Below are positions 26,141 through 35,900 of a stretch of 64,000 nucleotides of DNA, one piece after another. The stretch covers positions 24,572-88,571 of the forward strand of contig URVC01000009.1 in assembly GCA_900551245.1 (NCBI GenBank), written 5' to 3'. A program made the position numbers and the translations under genes. Source of the DNA: an uncultured bacterium. Lineage in GTDB: Bacteria > Verrucomicrobiota > Lentisphaeria > Victivallales > Victivallaceae. Every line of letters begins with the position of its first letter. The stretch's first letter is position 1. Below the pieces are notes generated by a model. The model made no database searches. It saw only the letters and a list, made by a program, of their open reading frames with translations, and was not told where the DNA came from.

Positions 26141-29073
26141 TTGAAACTCCCTGTGGTTTCATTGCCGTCTGCCTTCACAACCGGGAAACTGCAGCAGTTG
26201 AGGTGGACCGGTTTCGGGACGCCTTTCAACACCGTCTCCCGGATCTTGCCGTCCTGCGCGTCATTGAGTTTGACGCAGAATCCGAGCGTCGGACAGGAGC
26301 TCACCGGAATTTCAAGACGGAACGAATACCCGGTGGAATCGTTCCGGTTCACCGTGAGACGGCAGATCGACGGCTCCACCGCGCCCATGCCGGAGAGCTT
26401 CTGCGCATCGCGCGGTGTGACGAAAAGGCGGAAGGTTCCCGGTTTGTTGATATGGGCATTGGGATGCTGCTCGGGAAGCAGGAATGGCGCGGGGTCGAAA
26501 AAGAGTTCGACACAGTCGGTTTTCCAGAGAGGACGACCGGCGGTGGGGCCTGAGTCGGAGGTGTCACGCACGTTCATGGTGATGAGGATTTTATCCTTCT
26601 CAAGGTCGATCGTGCCGTCGGCATTTTCCAGCTGAAAAATCCGTTTGATCGTTCCGGCAGATACGATCTTCACCGGGAGCCGGAAGGTGGTGCCGTTGGT
26701 GTAGAGCATGAGGTCAGCCGGCTGCCGTCCGGAGGAAACTCTCCGGACGGGGAGGGCGACGGAACTGCTGCTTTTCGCGGGCAGTGCAGCGCGCACCATG
26801 CGCAGCGCGCGTACGCCACCGCCGGAGACGCCGAGAACCACCTGCTGCTCCTCCGTCGCGGCATTATGAAGCGTCACATGGAGCTCGTCGCCGACCAGTC
26901 GGGCAAGCGGGCTGATGGAGGGGTGACGGATCCGGAGCTTGAGCGATTCCAGTTGAGAGAGAAACTCCGCTTCGGAACGTGCGCCGGGGGTGAGGTAGAA
27001 GGGAGACTCGCTGATCTCCTTCACTCCGGCTGTTTCCCGATTGCCGAAGAGATCCATGGTCTGGAATGGCGTGAGATCGGCGGTGATGCCCGGTTTCGCG
27101 GTGTAGTTCCAGAGGGCCGCAATCAGTTTGCCTTCCTTGCGATAGACATAGGCGATCACATCCGGTGACAGCCGGAGTTTCTTCACGGGTTTGGCCCCTT
27201 CGAAGTACCGCGCCAGAGCATTGTACGCGACAAATACCTCGGAGGGAATCCGGTCTGTGGCATAGTTCATGAAGCGGTAGGAGGGGTGCAATGGATCCTG
27301 CCACAACGTTTTCTCCACGACGGAGATGCCCTGTCTCAACCCTTCGCCAAGATCGATCAGAAACCGGCAGGCGGCGTGATGAGCTTTGGCGTGCCGGTAC
27401 TGCTGGAATTTATCGGTCACATCCGGCCAGTCGTAGAGAAAATAGAGTTCCGTGTTGTAGAGCGGTTTGTTGCCTGTAATTTTGCGCAACTCGGCAATCT
27501 GAACGTCCGCCGGGGTGATGGAATTGAGCTGGCGGGCATCGTAGGGGTGGAAACTTACGCCGTCCAGATAGTTCAGTGCTCCCAGTTTTGTACAGGCCTG
27601 CACATATTCGCCGAGCCTTCCGTTCATATCTCCGGTGGCGCAGATACCGAGAATCGTGGCATGCGGTGCCTCTTTACGGATGATTTCCGCGGCGGGAACC
27701 ATGTATTGCATATAAAGTTCCGGACTCATATTGAGGTTGGGTTCGTTCATGATTTCGTAGATGGAAATCCGTTCCCCTGCGTGTTTTACAATCGCTTCCA
27801 CATAGCGGCGCCAGATCGGCATCGGCGGGACCTTCACCACGAATTTGGGATCGGTTCCCGGCGGATTCTTCTCGATCCGGATCAGCTTCTTCTTCAGCCA
27901 TTCCGGGCGGAATTCCGGCTGGCCGGGGGCCCAGTTCTCATACATCCGCCCGAAGACGGGGAGAATCTCCATGCCGTTCTGCCGGATCAGGTTGACACAG
28001 CGGTCGAAGACGCGGAAATCGAAGCGGCCCTCTTCCGGTTCCAGGTTCACCCATTCGGTCAAATACATGCCGCCCCAGTCGCGGATGAGGCGGCACCCCA
28101 TCAACCCCAGCATCCGGAACCGTTCTTCAAAAGGGGCGCCTCTCACGACATATCCGCCGCGCGTCTCGCCCCGGAACCGTTCAAATGTGGATTCTCCGTC
28201 GACCGATACGCAGAAGGTTTCCGCCGGATGGATCGTCGCCGGACCGCGGTACCTCCCGATGCAGGCGAACATGGCCTCGGCGACGGGAATTTGCTGATTG
28301 TTCCATCGGACCGTCGCGGTGAAGGCTCCTTTTTTCTGCAGTGGAACCTGAAATTCCCGCACCGTATTGCCGGGAGGCAGCGTAAGCGGCAACGCCTGCC
28401 GGGCCGTCACCTTGTTGCGGGCGGAGTCGAGAATTTCCAGCGTGAGGGTGCCGCTCTTCGACGTTGCCGTGGTATTGGCGATTTCCGCCCGGATGCGGCA
28501 GGTGTTCTCCTCCTCCGGAATGTACAGCTTCTTTTCCGTCCGGAGCGCGGCAAGAAGCGGCGCCTGTCGCTCACCGCCCAGTGTGAAGGAGTAGAAGCGG
28601 AAGGTTCCGGCCGGAGCCTCTTTCCCTTTGGGATAGATTACCAGAATGTACGGAATTTCTCCGCTGACGGGGAAAAATGAGATCTCCACCTTCTGCCTTT
28701 TTCCAGAGAGAGCAACTCCTTTATGGTGTGTAATATATTGATTGTTTTTGATACAGAGCAGGGTAAACCCGAGCACGCCGCCTGCTGGACCTTCGAATTC
28801 GCTCCGGAAGGTGATTTTTTTCCCGGTCGGCAGCAGACACTCTTTGCCGATGAGCTGAAAATACTCCCCGTGAGGATTCTCCAGCAGAAGGACACCCGGT
28901 TCCGACCGCAGGGCAGGGAGTTGCAACTCCGGATTGGTGTCCGGACGCAACAGCCGCCAGGCGCCGAATCCGGCGGTTCCCAGCCGGAAATCTCCGTTGA
29001 AAATAAGGTTTGGTTCCGTCGCATTCAGCAGGCCGATGAGGGCGAGCAACAGAAAAATTCCGATTTTGCGCAT
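26137..29073 (-). CDS. Secreted multidomain glycosidase, clan GH-A (GH39/GH5-like), with CBM9-like tail
   Basis: A 978-residue enzyme with a signal peptide (about 1-19). An N-terminal beta-sandwich starts with NLIFNGDFRLGTAGFGAW, followed by an Ig-like linker. The TIM-barrel has ISIYEIMNEPNLNMSPELY with the acid/base Glu near 441 and PLYNTELYFLYDWP with the likely nucleophile Glu near 541. The C-terminal about 170 residues form a CBM9-like domain (DKILITMNVRDTSDSG, WKTDCVELFFDP). It follows the pilin-like gene by 27 bases and overlaps the next gene, so the order pilin-like, glycosidase, binding protein forms an operon. Substrate not determined; xylan or arabinoside would fit the family. Confidence 0.85.
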   Translation of the reverse strand: MRKIGIFLLLALIGLLNATEPNLIFNGDFRLGTAGFGAWRLLRPDTNPELQLPALRSEPGVLLLENPHGEYFQLIGKECLLPTGKKITFRSEFEGPAGGVLGFTLLCIKNNQYITHHKGVALSGKRQKVEISFFPVSGEIPYILVIYPKGKEAPAGTFRFYSFTLGGERQAPLLAALRTEKKLYIPEEENTCRIRAEIANTTATSKSGTLTLEILDSARNKVTARQALPLTLPPGNTVREFQVPLQKKGAFTATVRWNNQQIPVAEAMFACIGRYRGPATIHPAETFCVSVDGESTFERFRGETRGGYVVRGAPFEERFRMLGLMGCRLIRDWGGMYLTEWVNLEPEEGRFDFRVFDRCVNLIRQNGMEILPVFGRMYENWAPGQPEFRPEWLKKKLIRIEKNPPGTDPKFVVKVPPMPIWRRYVEAIVKHAGERISIYEIMNEPNLNMSPELYMQYMVPAAEIIRKEAPHATILGICATGDMNGRLGEYVQACTKLGALNYLDGVSFHPYDARQLNSITPADVQIAELRKITGNKPLYNTELYFLYDWPDVTDKFQQYRHAKAHHAACRFLIDLGEGLRQGISVVEKTLWQDPLHPSYRFMNYATDRIPSEVFVAYNALARYFEGAKPVKKLRLSPDVIAYVYRKEGKLIAALWNYTAKPGITADLTPFQTMDLFGNRETAGVKEISESPFYLTPGARSEAEFLSQLESLKLRIRHPSISPLARLVGDELHVTLHNAATEEQQVVLGVSGGGVRALRMVRAALPAKSSSSVALPVRRVSSGRQPADLMLYTNGTTFRLPVKIVSAGTIKRIFQLENADGTIDLEKDKILITMNVRDTSDSGPTAGRPLWKTDCVELFFDPAPFLLPEQHPNAHINKPGTFRLFVTPRDAQKLSGMGAVEPSICRLTVNRNDSTGYSFRLEIPVSSCPTLGFCVKLNDAQDGKIRETVLKGVPKPVHLNCCSFPVVKADGNETTGSFK

Positions 29074-29100
29074 GAAAGGATTCTCCGTTTGTTAAGTTGA

Positions 29101-29925
29101 TCAGTTGCGATACTGATTGCCGTTCAGATCATAAAAATAACCGTAATCACTGCGCCCCGTGTCGGGGATGAATTTGGATTTGGTGCGCAGTTCGGACAGG
29201 GTGGCACTTTTTGCGTGCCCGTCAAGCATGCTGACATTGACGATGCCGGCGCTGTGAACCATCGTGGCGTACGCCAGGTCACCGCCGAAGAACATCCACG
29301 CCTGGTAGCCTTTGTCGGCATACCGGATGGTGTCGGCGAAAAGGACCGTCGCCGAAGGCGTTGCATAAGGAATGCAGCAGTTTCCGTCGCTGAAGGTTTC
29401 GCGCCCGGCCTTGGTGCGCTTGATCGCCCGTCGCGTGATAAGTGCGCCGGTGAATGCATAGCCGCCGTAAAGATGAAGGTTCATCCCGAAGACCTGATTG
29501 GCGGTATGCTTTGCGGTCGCATAGGTTTCCGGGCCGACGAATTCCAGCTTGGAACAGCGGAACGGCGTGAGCCGGCGGAGATTTTCCGGATCGAACGAGC
29601 TGTTGGCGATGGTGTATCCGGTGGAATATTTGACCAGGTAATCCGCCCAGCGCGATTCGATTTCCGGGATGGGGCCGCGCGGTGGGACCAGCCAGTCATC
29701 GAAATCGTTGGCGTACATATCCATGGTCATGGAGGTGCCCTTCAGATTGTTGATGCACTTGATCGACTTCCCCTTTTCCCGGGCCTGGTTGAGCGCCGGC
29801 AGCAGCATGGCGGCGAGAATGGCGATGATCGCGATTACAATGAGCAGTTCAATAAGGGTGAAAATAGAAGTTGCCGGAGCAGAAAAACGGCTGGGACGAT
29901 CTTGGAACATGGGATTTTGATTCAT
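29101..29925 (-). CDS. Prepilin-like protein with H-X10-DG variant
   Basis: A 274-residue pilin-like protein. Its helix is FTLIELLIVIAIIAILAAMLLPALN, with the neck QAREKGKSIKCINNLKGTS. The leader is long (about 21 residues) and -1 is Ile (ATSIFTLIE), not Gly. The C-terminal motif reads HSAGIVNVSMLDG, which has ten residues between His and Asp-Gly instead of nine. AGGAG lies six bases before the ATG. It is the first gene of the secreted glycosidase operon and is divergent from the AraC gene at 30137. Confidence 0.88.
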   Translation of the reverse strand: MNQNPMFQDRPSRFSAPATSIFTLIELLIVIAIIAILAAMLLPALNQAREKGKSIKCINNLKGTSMTMDMYANDFDDWLVPPRGPIPEIESRWADYLVKYSTGYTIANSSFDPENLRRLTPFRCSKLEFVGPETYATAKHTANQVFGMNLHLYGGYAFTGALITRRAIKRTKAGRETFSDGNCCIPYATPSATVLFADTIRYADKGYQAWMFFGGDLAYATMVHSAGIVNVSMLDGHAKSATLSELRTKSKFIPDTGRSDYGYFYDLNGNQYRN

Positions 29926-30136
29926 TGTTTTCTCCTGTTGAGGGCGTTTGGGTTCATGATGACGATATCCGTTGATTTTTCAAAAAACACAGCGGCGGAT
30001 GATCCCGGCCTTATTTCTCAATATACAGTATTTCTGCGGGAAAACATTCCGCAAAACTGTAGATTGATAGTACAATCCTGCAATTTTTTTTACCGGCAGC
30101 TTGCAGATCGTTGCCTCGAAGGATATGGTATGGAAT

Positions 30137-31009
30137 ATGAGAAAAATCAGTTACAACGAGGTGGAGCGTTTCGCCATATCGCGGACGCTGAGCGGGGCTC
30201 TGGTGCCGCCGTTTTTTGCGGCGTTTCTCTGCCGTTATCCCTCGATTGTCGAGTGCACGTTTCATCGAATTCGCAGTTTTTATTTCGCCTTGATGCTGGA
30301 AGGGCAGATGGAGTATTGCGAGCGGGGGGCGGAGCCGTGCCAGTGCCGTCCGGGAACGCTCGTTCTTCTGCCGGCGGGATGCTGTTACAGCTGGCACGTT
30401 CTGGAGCCGGTCACGGCATTGCACTGCATTCACTCCGGATTTTCCATCAGTGAGCATGGGGCGTTGTCCACGCTGTTCGGCTTCCCGCTGCAGCGGGTGA
30501 TGACGGTGGAACTGGGGCGGGAGTGGGTGGAGCGGACCAAGGAGGAGATTCGCCGTCTGCCGGAGCTCACGTTTGCCGGAGTTCATCTTTCCGGCTTCAT
30601 CCTGGAACTTTGCGCCGCTGCGCTGGAGAAGAGTTCCCGCATTCCCAGTCCGCAGGAAAACGACCGGGATTCCGAACTCTTCAAACAGTGCGTCTATTTT
30701 GTCGAGGAGCATCTGGCTGACCCCTTCACCGTGCGGGAGATGGCGCGCAAATGCCGGGTGAGCGAGCGGAAACTCTTTCAGCTCTTTCATTTACGTTTGA
30801 ATATGGCGCCGTTCCAGTACGTGGCCATGCGCAAGGTGACGCTGGCGCGGCGGCTGCTCGGCAGCGGAATGTCCGGCGGGGAGATCGCCGAACGGATCGG
30901 TTTTTCCGGGCAGAACTATTTCATCCGCTTTTTCAAGCGGGAGACCGGTATGACCCCGGAGGCGTACCGCCGGTCGCTGCGGCACAACAGCTCGTTCTCC
31001 GGTCACTGA
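30137..31009 (+). CDS. AraC family transcriptional regulator
   Basis: A 290-residue AraC regulator with a sensor half (EGQMEYCERGAEPCQCRPGTL) and a DNA-binding half near 190-285: FTVREMARKCRVSERKLFQL and MSGGEIAERIGFSGQNYFIR, closing with FKRETGMTPEAYRRS. It is divergent from the pilin-like/glycosidase operon and is the likely regulator of it. The start is uncertain: TTG at 30101, ATG at 30125 and ATG at 30137 are all in frame, and only the last leaves a workable gap to the AAGGA upstream. Its end overlaps the stop of the convergent GH78-like gene by seven bases. Confidence 0.88.
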   Translation: MRKISYNEVERFAISRTLSGALVPPFFAAFLCRYPSIVECTFHRIRSFYFALMLEGQMEYCERGAEPCQCRPGTLVLLPAGCCYSWHVLEPVTALHCIHSGFSISEHGALSTLFGFPLQRVMTVELGREWVERTKEEIRRLPELTFAGVHLSGFILELCAAALEKSSRIPSPQENDRDSELFKQCVYFVEEHLADPFTVREMARKCRVSERKLFQLFHLRLNMAPFQYVAMRKVTLARRLLGSGMSGGEIAERIGFSGQNYFIRFFKRETGMTPEAYRRSLRHNSSFSGH

Positions 31010-32532
31010 CCGGACTGCTTCTTCCGCAGAAAATAGGCCGGAGCACAGCTCCAGGCGTGGCAGGCGCTGTTGATGCGTGGATCGTTGCCGTAAGGGGTCA
31101 GACGCGGGTTGTCCGGCACGAACACCTCCGGGAAGACGTTCATTCCGGCCTGAATCATTTTGCCCCAGTAGTTTCGCAGATGGCGGCGCAGTTTTTCCGG
31201 TTCTCCGGCGAGGTCGTAGGCCGCCAGAAGATGGTGGTGCAGATAGGGGGTGACCGGGGAGATCGCTTCCGGAGTCTCCTCCAGGCGGGCGAGGAGCTCT
31301 TTCGCCTCATCGCCGGTCACGGTCTCCGCCAGAACCATCCAGATCTGGCTCGCCCAGGAGATCTCCCGTTTCGGGCCGCTGACGAACAGTTTTTTCCCCG
31401 GATCGAACGTGTGGGCGCGCAGGGCGGAAACGAGTTCCGCAACCTCCCGCTCGAACGCCTTTCGATCGGAATGCTGCCCGAGAATCGCCGCAATTGCGGC
31501 GAGTTTGCGCAGACTGAAAAGATAGGTTCCCGCTCCGGCAACGGTGCGGTCGAAATTGCACCAGTCAATGAAGGTTTTGGGGATGCCGCCGCCGGAAAAA
31601 GTGTTCCGGCAGTCGGCTCGGAAGAGGTCGAACTGTTTCTTTGCCAGAGGGTACATCTCTTCCAACAGCTTCCGGTTCCCGGTCTCCTGATAGTGAAGGA
31701 GAAGGAGGTCCGAGAAGAGGAAAGAGTAATCCGAGAGGACACAGCGGCAGCCGTACGGGTGCGGTTTGTCGAAGATGCAGGCCGGAATCTGACCATTCGC
31801 GTGAGGGAAGGCGGCCAGCAGATAGATGCACCGTTCGAAGAGGTCGAAGTTGCGGAAGGTTACCGCGTTGACCTGCGCTTCGAGCCGCAGGTCGCCCAGC
31901 CAGAGCCGGCGGTCGCGTTTCGGCCCGTCCATCACGACCTCCTGCATGCAGTTGCGGAGGGTGCGCTGGGCGGCACGGTCGAGCTGAATTTCATCGGCGT
32001 CGAACTGTTCCAGCGGCGGCAGCAGGTCGCGGACCGCGGATTGCGCCGTGAAAAAAATCTCTTCGACACAGAGTTTCCCGGGGGTGGCGATCACCTCAAA
32101 ATAGAGATACCGCATCGCGTAGACGCGGGGGAGTTTGTACAACTGGGGCATATCATCCAGCGTGACGATCTCCTCCTGAATCCAGGCGCGGGAGAGAGAA
32201 CCCTGATAGCGCCGGTTCCGTTCGCCGATTTCGACCGGACTTTCCGCAAAGATGAGCTTGAGCCGGACGGGGGAGTCGTTGAAGTTCTCCGAGGAGCGCA
32301 ACCGCAGGCTGAGCCGCCCGACGAACTCCTCGCCGAAGTCCAGAATAAACCGTTCTCCGTTCCGGAAGGGGCGCTTGAAAAACTCTGCCGGACGGGAGAC
32401 GGTCCGCATTTGCCACCCCTGCCACGCCGCGTCGTCGTGGATGCATTTCACCACGGCAACCGGGCGGACGCGCCAGTGCTTCAGGGCAGAATTCCGTTGT
32501 TTTGCACAGGTGAGAAAAAATGAATTTTCCAT
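31003..32532 (-). CDS. GH78-like (alpha-L-rhamnosidase type) glycosidase
   Basis: A 509-residue protein with an N-terminal beta region (FRNGERFILDFGEEFVGRL) and an (alpha/alpha)6 catalytic domain. The signature of GH78 six-hairpin enzymes, MDGPKRDRRLWLGDLRLEA, is near residue 207, containing the expected Asp-Arg-Asp residues. It has no signal peptide and is shorter than classical GH78 enzymes because one or more N-terminal beta domains are missing. The start is chosen at the ATG at 32532, which has AGG nine bases upstream; ATG at 32547 and a longer frame to 32772 are open, but a promoter at 32594-32621 excludes the longest form. Substrate not proven. Confidence 0.78.
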   Translation of the reverse strand: MENSFFLTCAKQRNSALKHWRVRPVAVVKCIHDDAAWQGWQMRTVSRPAEFFKRPFRNGERFILDFGEEFVGRLSLRLRSSENFNDSPVRLKLIFAESPVEIGERNRRYQGSLSRAWIQEEIVTLDDMPQLYKLPRVYAMRYLYFEVIATPGKLCVEEIFFTAQSAVRDLLPPLEQFDADEIQLDRAAQRTLRNCMQEVVMDGPKRDRRLWLGDLRLEAQVNAVTFRNFDLFERCIYLLAAFPHANGQIPACIFDKPHPYGCRCVLSDYSFLFSDLLLLHYQETGNRKLLEEMYPLAKKQFDLFRADCRNTFSGGGIPKTFIDWCNFDRTVAGAGTYLFSLRKLAAIAAILGQHSDRKAFEREVAELVSALRAHTFDPGKKLFVSGPKREISWASQIWMVLAETVTGDEAKELLARLEETPEAISPVTPYLHHHLLAAYDLAGEPEKLRRHLRNYWGKMIQAGMNVFPEVFVPDNPRLTPYGNDPRINSACHAWSCAPAYFLRKKQSGQ

Positions 32533-32993
32533 AGGGAAGAGCCTCATATGTGTCATCAGTTCTCGGAAATGACGGGGAGCGCCGGGGGAATACCATAGCA
32601 TCGTTTCCGGAAGTTTCAAGGCCGGGCCCCGCTGGATATCGGAGGAAATCGCCCGGAACTGCGCGCTTTTCTTGCCAAGCGGCAACCGGGAGCAGAATCT
32701 GCCCGCCGGCGGGCGTTTCCATACGGGGGAGGGGCGGGTGCTCGCTTCCAATGTCAGGCTGCGGGAGAGCAACTGAGGTGAATGATGTCGAAGCTACTGG
32801 AAAACAAATTTTTTACAAATGAGACTGGAAGATGGATCAGATGAGCAGGAGAGACTGTCGGTGGAAATGGCTCTGGCAGAAGAAATCAGCCAAAAAGAAC
32901 TGATCCCGTCTGGCTGCATCTGGATTTTTTTTAGAAATGAAATACATTATACCCTATACTTATGATAAACCAACATAAGCAGCAGGAGAGGGG
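32533..32993. other. Divergent intergenic region before the giant helicase gene
   Basis: This 461-base region holds the promoter of the GH78-like gene (32594-32621). The minus-strand frame continues open to 32772, but it lacks recognisable domain sequence. The region 32780-32990 before the helicase gene is AT-rich with a T8 run at 32925-32932 and TATA-like words near 32951-32961; no good promoter pair was found. Confidence 0.4.
32594..32621 (-). promoter_or_regulatory. Promoter of the GH78-like gene
   Basis: On the minus strand TTGAAA (32616-32621) and TATGGT (32594-32599) are 16 bases apart. Transcription would start near 32587, so the coding start must be 32547 or 32532. Confidence 0.5.
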
Positions 32994-35900
32994 ATGATGG
33001 AGAGTTTTTTTCCGGTGGAGACCGATTTTTCCGCAGAGCTGATATATCTGCCGGTTTTCAACCTTGCATTGCAGCAGAATGCATTTCCCGTGGTTTCCGA
33101 ACTGAAGCTGAAAAATCATCTCGGGCGCAATCTCGCCGGACTCGATTGTGAATTTTCCGCAAATCCACTCTTTATTCTGCCGAAGACCATACATGTCGAT
33201 GAGCTCGCAAACGGCGTGGAGCTTTCGCTGCACGACCTCGGGATCGATCTGGATTACTCTCTGTTGGCCTCTCTTTCGGAACCGATGAAAGGGAAGATCC
33301 GTCTGGAGATTCGTTACGGCGGAGAACAGTTGTTCTTTCGGGAGTACGAGGTGACCGCCTACGCCGCCGACCAGTGGCTCGGACTCTCCGTGATGCCCGA
33401 ACTGCTCGCGGCATTCGTGACGCCGAATCTGGAGGCGGTAAGCTGTCTGCAGGCTGTCGTGGCAGAGGAGTTGCGCAAGGCGACCGGCGATTCCTCTATT
33501 CAGGGCTATCAGGCGGATAAGACACGGGTTTATGAGATCTGCTCGGCTATTTACCAGGCGATTCATTCATGGGGAATCCACTACGCTAATCCTGCCTCCT
33601 CCTTTGGTGTGCCGGGGCAGCGCATCCGGTTCGCAGACGCGATCCGGCAGTTTCGGCTCGGCACCTGTCTGGATACTGCACTTCTCTTCGCCTCAGTAAT
33701 GGAGCAGTGCGGACTGCATCCGGTCGTTCTGCTTCAAACTGGACACGCTTATGTCGGTTGCCATTTAGTCAACCATTATTTCCCCGATATCCCGATGGAT
33801 GATCTGCAGACGATTCGCAAACTGGTCGACCTGGATGAGTTTCTTGTATTGGAAACTACCTGCGTGACCGGCGATCAGACTTTTTCCGCCGCTGAGGCGT
33901 ATGCCCGGAAGAGTTACCTCAATATCGACAGCGATTTCCAATGTGCCATCGATATTGTGCGCGCCCGTTACAGCGGAATTCGTCCTTTGCCGCTGTTGCG
34001 CAGTGCCGGTGGCGTGGAGTTACTGCCGGAGGTGCCGCCGGAGGTCGAACCGCTCGCGGAAGAGCGCAGGCGGAAGCTGGAGCAGGAGGTCGATCTGAAA
34101 ACGCTGCGGAACGTTTCCAACGCTCCGGCCCGAGTGGCTCGCTGGACCCAGAAGCTGCTGGATCTCTCGCTCCGCAACCGGCTGCTCAATGTACGCGACA
34201 CCAGACAGGTGATTCCGATCGCCTGTACCGATATTGCGTTGCTCGAGGATAAGATTGCAGCCGATGAACTGCTCTCGCTTCATCCGTTATCCAATCTGCT
34301 CAACGAAAAGGATCTGCACGACCTTGCGATGCTCCGCGGCAGTGAGATCGGCAGCGAGATCAAGCAGCTGCTGGATCAGGAACTTGCGCAGCGGCGACTC
34401 TGGACGATGCTGGCGCCGCAGGAGATGGAACGGCGGCTGACCGGCCTCTACCGGCAGGGGCGGACCGATCAGGAGGAGGGGGGCGTCAACACACTTTTTC
34501 TCGCGATTGGCTTTCTGGAGTGGAAGGTGTCGCCGCGGGAGGAGAAATCCTATCTTGCGCCGATTCTGCTGATTCCGATCCGGCTGCTGCGCAAGTCGAT
34601 GGTCGAGGGGATCCGTATCGCCCGGCTTGACGAGGATACGATCATCAACGAGACTCTGCTGGAGTTGCTCCGCAGCCAGTACCGGCTGACGGTACCCGGC
34701 ATTGCACCTCTGCCGACGGATGACTCCGGAGTGGATGTCCACCGGGTGATGCAGATCTTCCGCCAGACCATTCGCGAGATGAAGGGATGGGAGGTTCGCG
34801 AGGAGGCGCGCATCGGCCATTTTTCGTTCGGCAAGTTTATCATGTGGAACGATATGACTGCCCGGATCGATGCGTTGAAACAGAATCCGCTGGTCCGCCA
34901 CTTGATCGGGGGCGGGGGCATTTTTGACGATGGGATCGAGGTATTTCCGCCGGAGGAAATCGCGGCACATCTCGATCTGAAGAATCTCTTTTGCCCCATG
35001 AGTGCGGACTCCTCGCAACTGACGGCGGTACTCTATTCTCAGCTGGGCAAGAGCTTTGTGCTCCACGGGCCGCCGGGTACCGGGAAGTCTCAGACGATTA
35101 CCAACATCATCGCGCACAATCTTGCGCTGGGGCGGCGGGTACTCTTCGTTTCTGAGAAGAAGGCGGCGCTGGATGTGGTGCATCGTCGCCTCGCTTCGAT
35201 CGGGTTGCGGCCGTTCTGCCTTGAACTGCACTCCAACAAAACGGGAAAGACCGAAGTGGCGGCGCAGTTTGCCGAAGCGCTGAACGTTCCGGCGACTCCG
35301 CTCTCCGGCCAGTGGGAGAGTGTGGCGGGAAATCTGGAAAAACTACGTTCCGAATTGAATGAATATGTTCAGGAACTCCATCGGAACTATCCGAACGGTT
35401 TCTCCGCCAGCGACTGTTTTTCGCTGTTGTTCCGGCGGAAGCGGGTACCGCCGGAAGGGTTGTTGCGGATCGACTGTCTCCGCCACACCCGCGAGGAATA
35501 CGAGGAGGCCGGGCGGCTGGCCGCCGATCTGGCGAACGCCTGGAGCGAGACTTCGCCGGAGGCACTCGCCGCGATGCGGTGGCTGGCTCTTGCGGCGTGG
35601 AGTCCGATTTTTGAGCGGGATCTGCTCGCCGCCGCCCGGGCGCTCTGCGATGCCGCCAGGAAACTGGAGGCGGCTTTCGGCACGCTTTCCGGCGTGCTCG
35701 GGCTGAGGCGGAGCGGGAAACTCGCATACCTCTACCGTGCCGCGCTTCTGGCGGAGGCGTTCAAGGGGTGCGGCGCAATTCCTGCACCGTTCCTCGCGGA
35801 GGAATTTCCGGCGCGGGCGGCGATGCTGAAGGATTTTGCCGAAGACGATCTCCGCAGCCGGGAGTTGACCGGGACGTTGAACCACTACCGGCTGGAATTG

